Positions 9,163 to 16,248 of a stretch of DNA of 64,000 nucleotides are shown here, piece after piece. The translations under genes were made by a program, and so were the position numbers. This DNA comes from CBDAQR01 sp965199055 (GTDB taxonomy: Bacteria > Pseudomonadota > Gammaproteobacteria > Pseudomonadales > Halieaceae). Position 1 is the stretch's first letter; each line of letters begins with the position of its first letter. Location: positions 1,674,001 through 1,738,000 of the forward strand of contig CBDAQR010000003.1 of the NCBI GenBank assembly GCA_965199055.1. The letters are read 5' to 3'. Under the pieces are notes generated by a model that saw only the letters and a list, made by a program, of their open reading frames with translations, did not search any database and was not told the origin of the DNA.

Positions 9163-10086
9163 TCAGGTTCGATGCACAACCGGCGCGCCTTTGCCCACCA
9201 ACAGCCAGGTGCCTAATGCGATGGCGAACAAGGAAAGAAACGGTTCGAATGGCCAGAATGGCAGCCACAGCACAAGGTTTGCCGACCAGGCCGGTGCCAA
9301 CAACGCAGTGGTTAATGCGTCCTGCCAGTAGCCTCCGATAGCTGCATAGACCAACCCTAGCAGTATGAAGAGCCATCCCGCCAGCCGCGAGACGGTAGAG
9401 ATAGGCGCTGCGCTTGTCCCGAGAGACTTCGCGGAGCGCCGCTTTCCCCAGGCCGCTATTCGCAGTGCTACCGCAAGAAAACCGGCCCAGTAATACACGT
9501 AGTCGAGCGCAAGAGCATTCCCGTAGTAAAACAAGTTCCACCAGTACACACTGAATGCGTAAGCCCAGAGAAAGTAAACTCCGCTGGTATGTAGCAAGTT
9601 CCACTGCCGTGCATCAAGGAACCGACGCCCCCACTGGAAAGAGGTCACCACCATGGCAGCAAGGAAGATATATCCGGTGCTGCCTTCCAGTTCGTCGCGA
9701 AGATAAAAAATCTCCTGAAAATAGTATTCTCGATGAAAGTTCGAGATAAGAAGAATAAAAAGGGCCTGCCATGCCATCGCCACGGCGAAACACAAGCCGA
9801 TATAGGGTCGATTGTGCCGAAGCCACTTAGACAGCGCATTCGGCCACAGCGTATGAAGGGCAGAGCTTGCTGCCACGACATAGATAAAGGGAACGGCCCA
9901 GCGTACGGAGTACTGGATCATTCGCGATATATCAGCAGGATTATTCAGATCGTACTGGCTCGCAGTGAGCACCATGAGCGCGCACATGGGCGCAGTCACC
10001 AGCCAGAACAAGGGCCAGCGGTTCAAGACTCCACGCTCGAGAACTAGTTCCAGCTTAGCTGACATCGCGTGATAGTATCGCTGCAT
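9163..10086 (-). CDS. Multi-pass membrane protein, ferric-reductase-like
   Basis: A 307-residue integral membrane protein with about eight hydrophobic segments. Histidines sit near segment ends (LRHNRPYIGLCFAVAMAW and LLHTSGVYFLWAYAF), an arrangement reminiscent of the haem-ligating histidines of ferric-reductase/MsrQ-type transmembrane domains. No FAD or NAD domain is attached. The ATG at 10086-10084 shares a CATG with the divergent small gene at 10085; a second in-frame start is at 10065. Neither has a strong ribosome site. If the resemblance is right it would carry electrons across the inner membrane, but this is weak evidence and 'unknown membrane protein' is the safe reading. Confidence 0.7.
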   Translation of the reverse strand: MQRYYHAMSAKLELVLERGVLNRWPLFWLVTAPMCALMVLTASQYDLNNPADISRMIQYSVRWAVPFIYVVAASSALHTLWPNALSKWLRHNRPYIGLCFAVAMAWQALFILLISNFHREYYFQEIFYLRDELEGSTGYIFLAAMVVTSFQWGRRFLDARQWNLLHTSGVYFLWAYAFSVYWWNLFYYGNALALDYVYYWAGFLAVALRIAAWGKRRSAKSLGTSAAPISTVSRLAGWLFILLGLVYAAIGGYWQDALTTALLAPAWSANLVLWLPFWPFEPFLSLFAIALGTWLLVGKGAPVVHRT

Positions 10087-10324
10087 GACTTTTAGCTCTA
10101 GCAGCTTTCACCGCGGCCTGCACCTGCTGGCGGCGATCGCGCCCTGGCTTCTGGCCATGTACTGTTTCTACTGGCTCGACAGCAGCGGAATGTGGACGGC
10201 CGATACCCCGCACCGCGGCAAACTGTCCGTCATTATTCTGGCAACCGGTATGACAGCATCTTTCCTGATTCAGTCCCATTTCATGAAGCGAGAGAGAAGT
10301 CACAGTAAGGACGCTGGCGCCTAG
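10085..10324 (+). CDS. Small two-helix membrane protein, unknown
   Basis: A 79-residue protein with two predicted transmembrane helices (LLAAIAPWLLAMYCFYWLD and LSVIILATGMTASFLIQ) and a short charged tail. It sits between divergent and convergent neighbours: its ATG overlaps the start of the membrane gene at 10086, and its stop overlaps the puuB stop by 4 bases. Hydrophobic patterning suggests a real protein, but there is no clear ribosome site and no recognised family. Confidence 0.5.
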   Translation: MTFSSSSFHRGLHLLAAIAPWLLAMYCFYWLDSSGMWTADTPHRGKLSVIILATGMTASFLIQSHFMKRERSHSKDAGA

Positions 10325-11613
10325 CCCAAGCGATCTTTCATCTTGTAGTACAGCATCCCCAGGGCAATGATCTGATTGCCAAACCACTGCGTGCCAGGAA
10401 TACGGAAGTGTCTCATGCCATCAAAAAGATCAAACCGTTCCATGGTGCCGGTCACCGCGTCGGCCATCACCTCGCCCATCACATGGCTGGCACAAACGCC
10501 GTGGCCAGAGTATCCCTGACAGTAGTAGACGTTGTCATTAATGCGACCGACAGTAGGAATGCGTCGTAGCACAATCCCGATCTTACCGCCCCACTGATAC
10601 TCGATTCTCACATCTTTAAGCTGCGGATAGACTTTGCGCATGCGCGGCAGGATATACGCCTTGATATCGGCTGGGTCCCGCCCCGAATAGTTGCAGGCAC
10701 CGCCATACAGCAGTCGCTTGTCGGCAGAAAGGCGGTAATAATCCACGACCTCGTTGAGGTCACAAACAGCGACATCCAAGGGGTTAATCTCATTCGTCAC
10801 TTCTTCAGGCAGAGGCTCTGTCGCGATGATATAGCTGCCAGCCGGAAAAACGAGATTAGAAAGATGCTTCGGCTCGAACCGGCTGTAGGCGTTGCCCGCC
10901 AGCACCACCGAATCGGCCTCCACATAGCCCTGCTCCGTGTTGACCCGCGGACGGGGCCCGTGGACGATATCGACCACCGGCGACTGTTCGAAAATCTGTA
11001 CGCCCAACTGGTGCGCTGCGCGCGCCTCACCGATGCACAAATTGAGCGGGTGCAGGTGACCATCCCGGTAACAGATAAAGCCCCCGTGGAAGGCGTCGGT
11101 ACCGAGCATGCTCCGCGTCTTCTCGCGGTCCCAGACTTCGTAACGGTGGCCACTGTTGAGGGCTTCTCTATCGGCAACGTATTCGTCGAGCCAGGCGACC
11201 TGACTGGGCTTTGTTGCCACCTCGAGATAGCCATCCTTGAGATCACACTGAATGTCATAGCGCGCTACCCGCTCGCGAATCAGATCGTTACCGCGCCAGC
11301 GCAGATTCTCAACCATGCTCTTTACGCTGGGACCGAACTTCTTTTCAATTTTGGCCAGGCCGCTCATGCCGTTAATGATCTGGCCACCATTGCGCCCGGA
11401 AGCCCCCCAGCCCACTCGATTGGCTTCCAGAAGCACGACGGAATAACCCCGCTCCGCCAGGGTGAGAGCCGTTGAGACGCCTGTGAAACCGGCACCCACC
11501 ACACAAATGTCCGCGCTCTGGGCGCCCTGCAGCAACGGATAATCGGTATGTTCATTGGCGCTGGCGGCGTAGTAGGAACCCGTATGTTCTTGTTTTTGAT
11601 CAGTTATTTTCAT
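10321..11613 (-). CDS. puuB: Gamma-glutamylputrescine oxidoreductase-like flavoprotein
   Basis: A 430-residue FAD enzyme of the DAO family matching E. coli PuuB closely along its length. It starts MKITDQKQEHTGSYYAASAN, has VVGAGFTG as the FAD motif near residue 37, then EANRVGWGASGRNGGQ, and ends with GYSGHG and MLYYKMKDRLG. PuuB oxidises gamma-glutamyl-putrescine to the aldehyde, releasing ammonia and hydrogen peroxide. No puuA, puuC or puuD lies beside it, so the natural substrate may be another amine. The reading frame is open upstream to 11859, but that region overlaps the divergent tetR gene; ATG 11613 matches the family start. A good promoter is at 11666-11694. Confidence 0.82.
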   Translation of the reverse strand: MKITDQKQEHTGSYYAASANEHTDYPLLQGAQSADICVVGAGFTGVSTALTLAERGYSVVLLEANRVGWGASGRNGGQIINGMSGLAKIEKKFGPSVKSMVENLRWRGNDLIRERVARYDIQCDLKDGYLEVATKPSQVAWLDEYVADREALNSGHRYEVWDREKTRSMLGTDAFHGGFICYRDGHLHPLNLCIGEARAAHQLGVQIFEQSPVVDIVHGPRPRVNTEQGYVEADSVVLAGNAYSRFEPKHLSNLVFPAGSYIIATEPLPEEVTNEINPLDVAVCDLNEVVDYYRLSADKRLLYGGACNYSGRDPADIKAYILPRMRKVYPQLKDVRIEYQWGGKIGIVLRRIPTVGRINDNVYYCQGYSGHGVCASHVMGEVMADAVTGTMERFDLFDGMRHFRIPGTQWFGNQIIALGMLYYKMKDRLG

Positions 11614-11665
11614 TGCGCTCAAGCCGTGTCGTAGCTGGTTCTTTTTTAAATCAATCGATCGGTAT

Positions 11666-11694
11666 AAGATAGAGGCCGTAGGTGCAAAGGTCAA
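11666..11694 (-). promoter_or_regulatory. Predicted puuB promoter
   Basis: On the minus strand TTGACC (11694-11689), a 17-base spacer and TATCTT (11671-11666) form a sigma-70-like promoter reading into puuB. It lies in the 102-base gap shared with the divergent tetR gene, where a TetR protein would be expected to bind. Confidence 0.5.
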
Positions 11695-11715
11695 GCTCAC
11701 GGCGGAGAACGATAC

Positions 11716-12315
11716 ATGCCCAAGATAGTCGACCACGCGGAACAGCGGCAAAAATTCACTGAAGCGGCCATGCGACTCATCGCACGCGAAGGACTCGAGG
11801 GCGTCACCATGCGCGCGGTTGCCGCCGAAGCGGGCCTGTCCTACGGCTCCCTGTTCCACTACTTTGATTCCAAAGATGCATTACTCATGCACGCCGTGCG
11901 CGTCTCAACGTCTGCGCAAACAACGCGGGTTAACGAATACAGCAGCCGACACTCGGGACTGCAGGCGCTGGAACATCTGCTGTGTGACGATGTCATCGTC
12001 AATGAATCTTCACGCGACGCATGGATGGTGTGGATGACCTTTCTCTACAAGGCGGCCCTGCACAAACCATTCGCCGAAATGAACGCCGAGCTGATTAATG
12101 GCTGGCTCAACCGCATTGCCGGGTTACTACGCGAAGCCCAGAAGCTTGGTGAAATCAGCACCGATATCGATGTAACGCAAGAAGCAATGGCCACCTGGGC
12201 GTTCTCCGCTGGCTTAGGCCAGATCGGTTTGCTGCAACCGGATGTTCTGCCTCCGGCGCGTCAGAAGTTATTGGTTCTCGACTACCTCAGCAAACTAAGG
12301 GTGAACACCGCTTAG
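11716..12315 (+). CDS. TetR-family regulator, BetI-like
   Basis: A 199-residue TetR protein. The N-terminal helix-turn-helix is textbook (FTEAAMRLIAREGLEGVTMR, AVAAEAGLSYGSLFHYFDSK, residues about 12-52). The C-terminal half resembles the BetI ligand domain (VTQEAMATWAFSAGLGQIGL). It is transcribed divergently from puuB, the classical arrangement for a repressor controlling its neighbour and itself. A quaternary or polyamine-type ligand is plausible but not shown. Its last bases overlap the end of the convergent ABC membrane gene at 12312. Confidence 0.88.
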   Translation: MPKIVDHAEQRQKFTEAAMRLIAREGLEGVTMRAVAAEAGLSYGSLFHYFDSKDALLMHAVRVSTSAQTTRVNEYSSRHSGLQALEHLLCDDVIVNESSRDAWMVWMTFLYKAALHKPFAEMNAELINGWLNRIAGLLREAQKLGEISTDIDVTQEAMATWAFSAGLGQIGLLQPDVLPPARQKLLVLDYLSKLRVNTA

Positions 12316-13175
12316 GCTTGCTGAGACAGACGACGCGTTATCTCACGTAAGCGAATGACTTGCTGGAAAATCAGGGGAAAGCCCATCACCACCTCGAGAT
12401 ACTGAAACACATACATAATGCTGGTGACTTTCTTGCCATAGCTGATGTCAGCATTGCTGTTAACCAGCACTGTGCTCGCTACTATCAGCGTCGCTAGAAG
12501 CATCCAAACGGCAGAGAAATTCAGCGTCTCAAGATCGGAAAGACGAATTCTCCAATGCACCATTTGCTTTAAGTGATGCTCCAGGGCCTGGGGTTCGCCA
12601 GACTCGAGCACGGTCACCCGACGCTCCAGTTCATCATTCTCAGCGGCGTTGTAGCGAAAGATACGCCTTTCGCTAAACCAGTAAACAATGATTACCAAAA
12701 CGGATACCACTAAACATAAACCGGCGATTGCGGCATCGATCGTGCCTAGAATAATCAGCACCCCCACGAAGGCCACTACGCCTCCCAGCAGCTCCGGAAC
12801 GGTGTTTTCGAAGAAGTCCACGATTTCGTGGAGTAACGCGACGCGCGCGGACTGGGCGCTGGTGCTCTCTCCCGCCGTTGCATGCCTGCCCACCATTGAA
12901 GCGGCGAGCTCTCGGAATATAACCGCGTAGGCGCGCGTGTCGTAAAAGCGACGACCCGCACCGAAGACCATGACCAATACGCAGAGCGAGGCCAGGAAAT
13001 AAACGCCCTCATAACTATCGTTGATTAGGGAGTCGACACTGATACCGATCGCCAGCGGGAATAACAGTATCAGCAGCGACTCGCCCAGCAGCAGTATCCA
13101 GGTGATGGCAACTCTGCCACGGTAGTGTGCCGCGATCTTGCCGAGCGTCAGACCGCCGGACCAGAGCTGCTCCAT
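12312..13175 (-). CDS. ABC transporter six-helix membrane domain without ATPase
   Basis: A 287-residue protein resembling the stand-alone ABC_membrane_3 family. It has six hydrophobic segments starting ITWILLLGESLLILLFPLAI and ending TSIMYVFQYLEVVMGFPLIF, with a long cytoplasmic loop region (AENDELERRVTVLESGEPQA). No Walker A or ABC signature is present in it or beside it. The full exporter at 28211 is the only NBD in the window. It may dimerise as a solitary membrane domain or borrow an ATPase elsewhere. Function unknown. Confidence 0.78.
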   Translation of the reverse strand: MEQLWSGGLTLGKIAAHYRGRVAITWILLLGESLLILLFPLAIGISVDSLINDSYEGVYFLASLCVLVMVFGAGRRFYDTRAYAVIFRELAASMVGRHATAGESTSAQSARVALLHEIVDFFENTVPELLGGVVAFVGVLIILGTIDAAIAGLCLVVSVLVIIVYWFSERRIFRYNAAENDELERRVTVLESGEPQALEHHLKQMVHWRIRLSDLETLNFSAVWMLLATLIVASTVLVNSNADISYGKKVTSIMYVFQYLEVVMGFPLIFQQVIRLREITRRLSQQA

Positions 13176-13220
13176 ATCAAATCAATGACCGGCGAGTTGA
13201 TTTTCCGGCGACTCGCTCCC

Positions 13221-14720
13221 TCACTGGTAGACCTGCACCGTTTCGAAGGAAACCACGTAGAGCTGTCCACCGAACTGCTCCAGCACCATGAGCTCCTTAG
13301 CCGTCATCATGCCTTCATAGCCATCCCAGCGATAGCGCTCGCGATAGCTGGCCCGCACTTCACCGCCCCCGTCAGTGATGTTTATCTCATCGATCGAATA
13401 ACTGCGGCCCAGCGATTCGAAACCGACAAACATGCTTTCATCTACAGGCGGCGCCTCGTTGGCGCGAAAGCTGTATTTCTCTTTGCCATAGAACAGGCCG
13501 AAGTCCAGTTCATAGCTCAGCTGGGCATCCTCAGTGAAGATGCTATAGGCCTGGTCTTCCTTACCGCTTATATAGGCCTCGTAATAAAGCCTGGCGCGAG
13601 CGCGCAAGTCATCTTCGGAACTCTCGGCCATCGCTGGCGCTGCAGTTGGCTCCCCGGAACTTGCGGCAGCCTCAACCGCCTGAGCGCCTGGCGCTGTAGA
13701 GGCATCCGAATAGCCCGGATAAGAGAAACCCACCAGCAGCAGCGCTACGGCGAGCGTGGTAGAGACAAGGAAGTTCATCACTCCCCCGCTGGTTTCGTTT
13801 CTGTTTGTAGTAACACTCATGCCCAGGTCCTCCTGCTGCCGTAAACTGCGCGGCTGCCATTCCGGCGGCGCGATAAAAGCGTAGGCAGTTTCACCCACGC
13901 CACTCGCCTGCCCGGCGCGGATGAACAGCCGTTCAATGCCGTGCAGGAACACATAAAACGGATTGATGGAGCGAACGGGCTCAGTCAGCCCGAAGTTCAC
14001 CGGCGCTCGCTCCTCGGCAAAGGTGCCGAACATTTTGTCCCAGATAATGAAAATGCCACCGTAGTTCTTGTCGATATATTCGGGATTGGAACCATGGTGC
14101 ACCCGGTGATGCGACGGCGTATTCATGATCGCCTCTATGGGGCGCGGCAGCTTCTTTATCACTTCCGAGTGCAACACCGTTTGATACACCTGCACAAACG
14201 CTTCAGCGGCAAAAATCAGCAGCGGGTCGAAACCCACCAACGCCAATGGAATGTGAAAAAACAAGGGCCAGAAACCATCCATCGGGCCGAAACGATAGGC
14301 CACCGAGATATTAAAGTGGGGTGAACTGTGATGGACGGTGTGCGTCGCCCAACCCAGGCCATTGCGGTGCAGGAAGCGGTGCTCCCAGTAATAGGCGAAA
14401 TCGCACAGCACCACCAACAGTAGGACGGACCAGGGCGTGACCGGAATGTCGACCAGGGCAAAGTTGAGGTACACCCAGTAGAACGCCGAGGTGTAGATGC
14501 CGAAGATAAGAACAAAGCTGACCAGGAAAAACAGCCCCATAGTCACAAAATTAGTAACCGAGTCACCGACAATGTTCCAGCTCAGCTTGCCGCGAAACGC
14601 GAGCCGCGCCAGCTCTAACAGAAATAAAAGTCCAAACGCCACAAAGCCCCAATTCTCAATCCAGGCCTCCCAGTAGAGTACTTGCTCAACGGGAAGAATC
14701 ATCGTTAACCATTCCATCAC
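13221..14720 (-). CDS. Sterol desaturase/fatty acid hydroxylase with C-terminal NTF2-like domain
   Basis: Residues 1-310 are a membrane di-iron hydroxylase of the sterol-desaturase family, with helices around residues 25-115 and the histidine boxes HRFLH, HTVHH and HHRVHH. Residues about 330-350 form another hydrophobic segment (MNFLVSTTLAVALLLVGFSY) like a signal anchor. After an Ala/Pro-rich linker, residues about 385-499 look like a small NTF2/SnoaL-type domain (RARLYYEAYISGKEDQAYSI). Family members are usually near 300 residues, so this is a fusion of a hydroxylase with an exported-looking accessory domain. ATG 14720 overlaps the stop of the tetR gene at 14717, indicating one operon. Likely substrate: a lipid hydrocarbon chain or sterol-like ring. 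Confidence 0.85.
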   Translation of the reverse strand: MMEWLTMILPVEQVLYWEAWIENWGFVAFGLLFLLELARLAFRGKLSWNIVGDSVTNFVTMGLFFLVSFVLIFGIYTSAFYWVYLNFALVDIPVTPWSVLLLVVLCDFAYYWEHRFLHRNGLGWATHTVHHSSPHFNISVAYRFGPMDGFWPLFFHIPLALVGFDPLLIFAAEAFVQVYQTVLHSEVIKKLPRPIEAIMNTPSHHRVHHGSNPEYIDKNYGGIFIIWDKMFGTFAEERAPVNFGLTEPVRSINPFYVFLHGIERLFIRAGQASGVGETAYAFIAPPEWQPRSLRQQEDLGMSVTTNRNETSGGVMNFLVSTTLAVALLLVGFSYPGYSDASTAPGAQAVEAAASSGEPTAAPAMAESSEDDLRARARLYYEAYISGKEDQAYSIFTEDAQLSYELDFGLFYGKEKYSFRANEAPPVDESMFVGFESLGRSYSIDEINITDGGGEVRASYRERYRWDGYEGMMTAKELMVLEQFGGQLYVVSFETVQVYQ

Positions 14721-15307
14721 AGAGTCTCCAACAGGCGCAGGGCGGCCCGTTTGCTATCAAGAAACAAAGATTTGGCATCCATGACGGATGCCGTGGCATC
14801 AGCATTGAAATAGAGAGCCACTACACCCGTGGCCACCTCGCGCAATGCCGATTTATCGGCATTGGCATATTCGGCTCTTAACTCGTCGATAAGATCGGTC
14901 ACGAACTCCTCGTACCAGGCCTTGAGCTGCAAACGCAGCGCGGGACGCTGCTGAGCTGCCACAATAAGCGCCTGGTAGAGCAGTATTTCGTGACTGCTGC
15001 TAGCGTAGCGAGGGTCAAACAATAGCTCGATGTAGGCCTTGCAACGCCCCGTCTCGGGGAGAAATGCGTCGAACTTCGCTTCATCTGATTCCGCGCGCGC
15101 CACCCAGCGCGCGATCAGCGCATCAAGCAGGTCATCCCGATTGCCGACATAGTGATGCAGTAATGGCCTGGCCAGCCCCGCCTCGTCAGCCACCCGCTGC
15201 AAGGTCGCGCCTTCCACGCCGAAGCTCACAACACAGTGCTCGTAGGCATCGAGTATTTCTTCTGAGCGTTGTTCTTTCTTACTGGGACGAGCCGTTGCCG
15301 CATCCAT
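14717..15307 (-). CDS. TetR-family regulator of the hydroxylase operon
   Basis: A 196-residue TetR protein with a standard helix-turn-helix (GATLQRVADEAGLARPLLHH, then YVGNRDDLLDALI near residue 60). It is the first gene of an operon with the fatty-acid-hydroxylase fusion (4-base overlap), and its own promoter carries a palindrome, so autoregulation is likely. The C-terminal ligand domain is not recognised. Start ATG 15307-15305 follows a very short leader; a second in-frame-independent CAT at 15301-15303 is not used. Confidence 0.87.
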   Translation of the reverse strand: MDAATARPSKKEQRSEEILDAYEHCVVSFGVEGATLQRVADEAGLARPLLHHYVGNRDDLLDALIARWVARAESDEAKFDAFLPETGRCKAYIELLFDPRYASSSHEILLYQALIVAAQQRPALRLQLKAWYEEFVTDLIDELRAEYANADKSALREVATGVVALYFNADATASVMDAKSLFLDSKRAALRLLETL

Positions 15308-15310
15308 TAA

Positions 15311-15353
15311 TTGACATTTTTGCCAATATTAGACGCGAAAAATATTTTGTCAA
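15311..15353 (-). promoter_or_regulatory. tetR promoter with overlapping operator
   Basis: Minus-strand TTGACA (15353-15348) and AATATT (15330-15325) are spaced by 17 bases. The inverted repeat TTGACA-TTTT-TGCCAA (15311-15326, one mismatch) overlaps the -10 box, the position expected for an autorepressor site of the TetR protein starting at 15307. Confidence 0.6.
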
Positions 15354-15368
15354 GGTTGTCAATAAACT

Positions 15369-16196
15369 TCAGTGGCCGGGACAGTCGCGAGGCGGGCCCT
15401 GGGTTTCGGGTACATTAGCGAGGTCATCAGCATCGGCGACAGGATCACTCCAATCCTCCGCCCAGATGCACTCCCAGAAGTAGCTGCGACGGAAATAGGG
15501 CTCCCACGCCGCCTGTCTGCGTTGCAGCAGAGGCACCATGTAGAGGCGCGCAAAGGCCTCGATCTCGCGCGAATATCGCAGCGGCCCGGCATCGAAAGGA
15601 TCCATACCCATCGCAGCGACAATGCGCGCCACAACTTCTTTGGCATTCTTATCGTCCGCCGCTATGGGCACGGTCACCGGACCGCCGACAACATCGGGGT
15701 CATCAACCACGAAACTCCCCTGAACGGCGAAGGCTTTGACTACCCGAGCGCCTGGATTCCATTCCTGAATCATCTCGGCACTGGAAGTTTCCACTACCGA
15801 TTCAAAGTACCCGTCTTCCGCCTGCTTCGCCGCTGTTGATATATCGATGACAATTTTCCCGTCCAGCGAACCCAGGCTCCTTGCGACCTGACGCATCGCC
15901 GGCCAACCCACCGCCAATACCACCAGATCGGCGGACTGCGCTGCCTCTCGCTGACTCATGACTCGGGCCCCATTGCCTGTCTCTTCGGCGAGTTTTTGCG
16001 CGCGCTCGCCAGCGGGGTTACGCGAGCCATAGCTAACGCGATAACCAAGCTCGGCAAAACGCGGGCCCAGTGAATCACCCATATCACCGGTGCCGATGAT
16101 AGCGACGGCTTTCGTCGCCTCGGGCGCCGAACTTGCCGCGGCAGCGACCAGGACTGCGAATAGAACAAATACTGAGCGACCAATAGCTAAGATCAT
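15369..16196 (-). CDS. F420/NADP-dependent reductase-like Rossmann protein with signal-like N-terminus
   Basis: A 275-residue protein whose core matches the NADP-binding domain of F420-dependent NADP reductases (AIIGTGDMGDSLG near residue 32, GYRVSYGSRNPA, then VVLAVGWPAM and IDISTAAK). The N-terminus MILAIGRSVFVLFAVLVAAA looks like a signal peptide. ATG 16196 is chosen because AGGAG lies seven bases upstream; the frame extends to 16424 but would overlap the upstream flavoprotein gene. The reaction is probably NAD(P)H-linked reduction. A periplasmic NADP enzyme is unusual, so the hydrophobic segment may be a membrane anchor. It follows the Tat flavoprotein at 16249 by 52 bases. Confidence 0.75.
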   Translation of the reverse strand: MILAIGRSVFVLFAVLVAAAASSAPEATKAVAIIGTGDMGDSLGPRFAELGYRVSYGSRNPAGERAQKLAEETGNGARVMSQREAAQSADLVVLAVGWPAMRQVARSLGSLDGKIVIDISTAAKQAEDGYFESVVETSSAEMIQEWNPGARVVKAFAVQGSFVVDDPDVVGGPVTVPIAADDKNAKEVVARIVAAMGMDPFDAGPLRYSREIEAFARLYMVPLLQRRQAAWEPYFRRSYFWECIWAEDWSDPVADADDLANVPETQGPPRDCPGH

Positions 16197-16248
16197 GCGC
16201 CAACTCCTCTGATCAAATGGCGGGAAGAGACCCGTTGAATCAATAGTT

